From JAFGGT01 sp036733165 (GTDB lineage: Archaea; Methanobacteriota_B; Thermococci; Methanofastidiosales; NM3), in the NCBI GenBank assembly GCA_036733165.1, contig DAINBB010000045.1:1-7412 (forward strand): DNA of 7,412 bases. Reading direction: 5' to 3'. Numbering within the stretch: position 1 is the stretch's first letter; every line of letters starts with the position of its first letter. Below are positions 6,527-7,412 of the stretch, piece by piece. The notes under the pieces are model-generated. The model was given only the letters and a program-made list of their open reading frames with translations. It made no database searches and had not been told where the DNA came from. The translations under genes were made by a program, and so were the position numbers.

Positions 6527-6554
6527 GCGTCGTATAATGTATATTATACGACGT
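6527..6554. other. dif: Candidate dif / Xer recombination site
   Basis: CGTCGTATAAT (6528-6538), spacer GTAT and ATTATACGACG (6543-6553) form a perfect 11-4-11 inverted repeat. Read in the standard 11-6-11 Xer layout it covers 28 bp (6527-6554) with central hexamer TGTATA. The inner 14 bases, ATAATGTATATTAT (6534-6547), are identical to the centre of the E. coli dif site. It sits in the leader or promoter of a Xer-type recombinase gene. Only one copy is present in the window. It could instead, or also, act as an operator for xerA. Confidence 0.72.
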
Positions 6555-6599
6555 TATATTAATATTTAACTGTTATTGCCCCAAATTTACCATATTTCA

Positions 6600-6621
6600 C
6601 CAAATAATACGGGTTATTTGG
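6600..6621 (-). terminator. Hairpin downstream of the winged-helix gene
   Basis: CCAAATAA (6600-6607) and TTATTTGG (6614-6621) are perfect 8-bp arms around a 6-base loop, beginning 10 bp past the winged-helix gene's stop codon. No strong T-tract follows on the minus strand, so it may be a 3'-end structure or processing signal rather than a classic terminator. Weaker inverted copies of CCCAAAT lie outside it at 6580-6586 and 6637-6643. Confidence 0.4.
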
Positions 6622-6631
6622 CAAAGATTTG

Positions 6632-7060
6632 CTAGATTTGGGCCTCTATCTGTTCCAGTTGATCCAGGAGGGCCTCGAGCTTCTGGGAGGAGTGCGTTCC
6701 TTCAAGCTTTTCACTGCGAAGCTGTTGTTTTAGTTCATCGATCTTCTTCCTGTATTCTTCAAGCTTCTTTTCCTCGAGAGATACCTTTGCATCGCCGAAC
6801 TCGAGCTTGTCCATATTTGACACAAATTCTTTCAAATATCCATAGATTTCCTTTCCCAGGTCTGTCAGGCGATAATATCGCTCCCTTCCGGACTTTTCTG
6901 AGTAAACTATCTTTTTTTCTTCGAGATCTTTGAGAATATTGAGTGTATAGGCATAGATAACATCGGTCTTTTTGCAGATATCGAGGATGTTCTGCGGTGA
7001 TTTGAGGCCTAGTGTGAGAATGATGTTAGATTGCTTCTCTTTAAGGAACATTTCTTTCAT
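6632..7060 (-). CDS. Winged-helix DNA-binding protein with C-terminal coiled coil
   Basis: The 142-residue protein has an N-terminal winged helix (about 8-78): SPQNILDICKKTDV and VIYAYTLNILKDLEEKKIV form the HTH, and GRERYYRLTDLGKEIYGYL is the wing and following helix, with the LTDxG signature of MarR/PadR/ArsR-like archaeal regulators. Residues 94-142 are a charged heptad-rich helix likely to form a dimerising coiled coil. This layout resembles small archaeal DNA-binding proteins such as Sso10a, but the exact family is not clear. ATG 7060 is supported by AGGTG at 7070-7066, five bases upstream. It precedes xerA on the same strand with a 121-bp gap containing a hairpin and the dif-like site, so they are probably separate transcripts. 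Its codons are richer in G/C than those of xerA. It may regulate xerA or itself; no target is proven. Confidence 0.8.
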   Translation of the reverse strand: MKEMFLKEKQSNIILTLGLKSPQNILDICKKTDVIYAYTLNILKDLEEKKIVYSEKSGRERYYRLTDLGKEIYGYLKEFVSNMDKLEFGDAKVSLEEKKLEEYRKKIDELKQQLRSEKLEGTHSSQKLEALLDQLEQIEAQI

Positions 7061-7065
7061 TATAA

Positions 7066-7100
7066 CACCTATATTATATAATCTTTTATTATTTATAAAT
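7066..7100 (-). promoter_or_regulatory. TATA box and ribosome site of the winged-helix gene
   Basis: ATTTATAAAT (7091-7100, symmetric) is a good archaeal TATA box. A start about 25 bp downstream, near 7071, would give a very short leader consisting almost only of AGGTG (7070-7066) and five bases. Because the surrounding DNA is nearly all A/T, other TATA-like runs exist and this choice rests mainly on spacing. Confidence 0.45.
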
Positions 7101-7412
7101 ATTACTATTAATTAATATGTTAAAAATAAATATTAAAAAAATATATAAATATTATTATTATTTATAATATAATTAATTATATATAAAAAATTTATATTAA
7201 ACTATTCAAGAATTAAATAATTAAAATAATTATTGCACATATTAATATATTAAAAAAATATAGCTTTAGCATGAATCCCATTATTATAGATAGGTACATC
7301 TTAAATTTTGAAATATGAATATTTCATTTATAAGTGTAATAGTTCAATTGAATCAATTACATATTAAGATAGTAATTTTAAATTTCTATTTAATTTACGT
7401 TTTAATATATAT
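7101..7412. other. Extremely A/T-rich non-coding region at the right edge
   Basis: No credible gene is seen on either strand. Positions 7120-7201 contain 82 consecutive bases without a single G or C. Farther right, TGAAATAT-GA-ATATTTCA (7309-7326) is a perfect 8-bp inverted repeat, and TTCAATTGAA (7343-7352) is a 10-bp palindrome bracketed by GTAAT (7336-7340) and ATTAC (7356-7360). The region could be an intergenic spacer, a regulatory zone for a gene beyond the edge, or an easily melted replication-related element; nothing here decides which. Confidence 0.55.

Overview
The window looks like archaeal chromosome. Genes on both strands use AGG for arginine and ATA for isoleucine heavily, promoters carry TATA-type boxes rather than bacterial -35/-10 pairs, short GGAG/AGGTG Shine-Dalgarno sites occur, and the gene families fit (Lrp/AsnC regulator with two HTH domains, flavodoxin-ferredoxin protein, XerA-type recombinase). 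The mix suggests an anaerobic euryarchaeon of the Thermoplasmata / Methanomassiliicoccales type. That placement is an inference from style, not from a marker gene.

Left part (1-2964, about half G+C): a divergent pair. A large membrane glycosyltransferase (minus strand, cut by the left window edge) has a secreted beta-type domain, an acidic linker, a membrane helix and a GT2 catalytic domain with all the expected motifs. Opposite it is a 12-helix MFS exporter. They share a 105-bp intergenic region with a TATA element readable on both strands and a small GC-containing dyad.

Middle part (3015-5340, minus strand): a double-HTH Lrp/AsnC regulator lies upstream of a two-gene unit. That unit encodes a flavodoxin plus 2x[4Fe-4S] ferredoxin protein and a small four-helix membrane protein with intramembrane histidines, joined by an ATGA stop/start overlap. 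This looks like a regulated electron-transfer module with a membrane partner. A dyad lies upstream of the regulator, and a second dyad overlaps the putative promoter of the flavodoxin/ferredoxin gene.

Right part (5341-7412): base composition drops sharply. Two nearly pure A/T stretches bracket a XerA-type tyrosine recombinase and a small winged-helix/coiled-coil protein, both on the minus strand. Immediately upstream of xerA is a perfect 11-4-11 inverted repeat whose central 14 bases are identical to the core of the Escherichia coli dif site. It is a strong candidate for the recombination site used by XerA (chromosome dimer resolution or element integration) and is the most interesting feature here.
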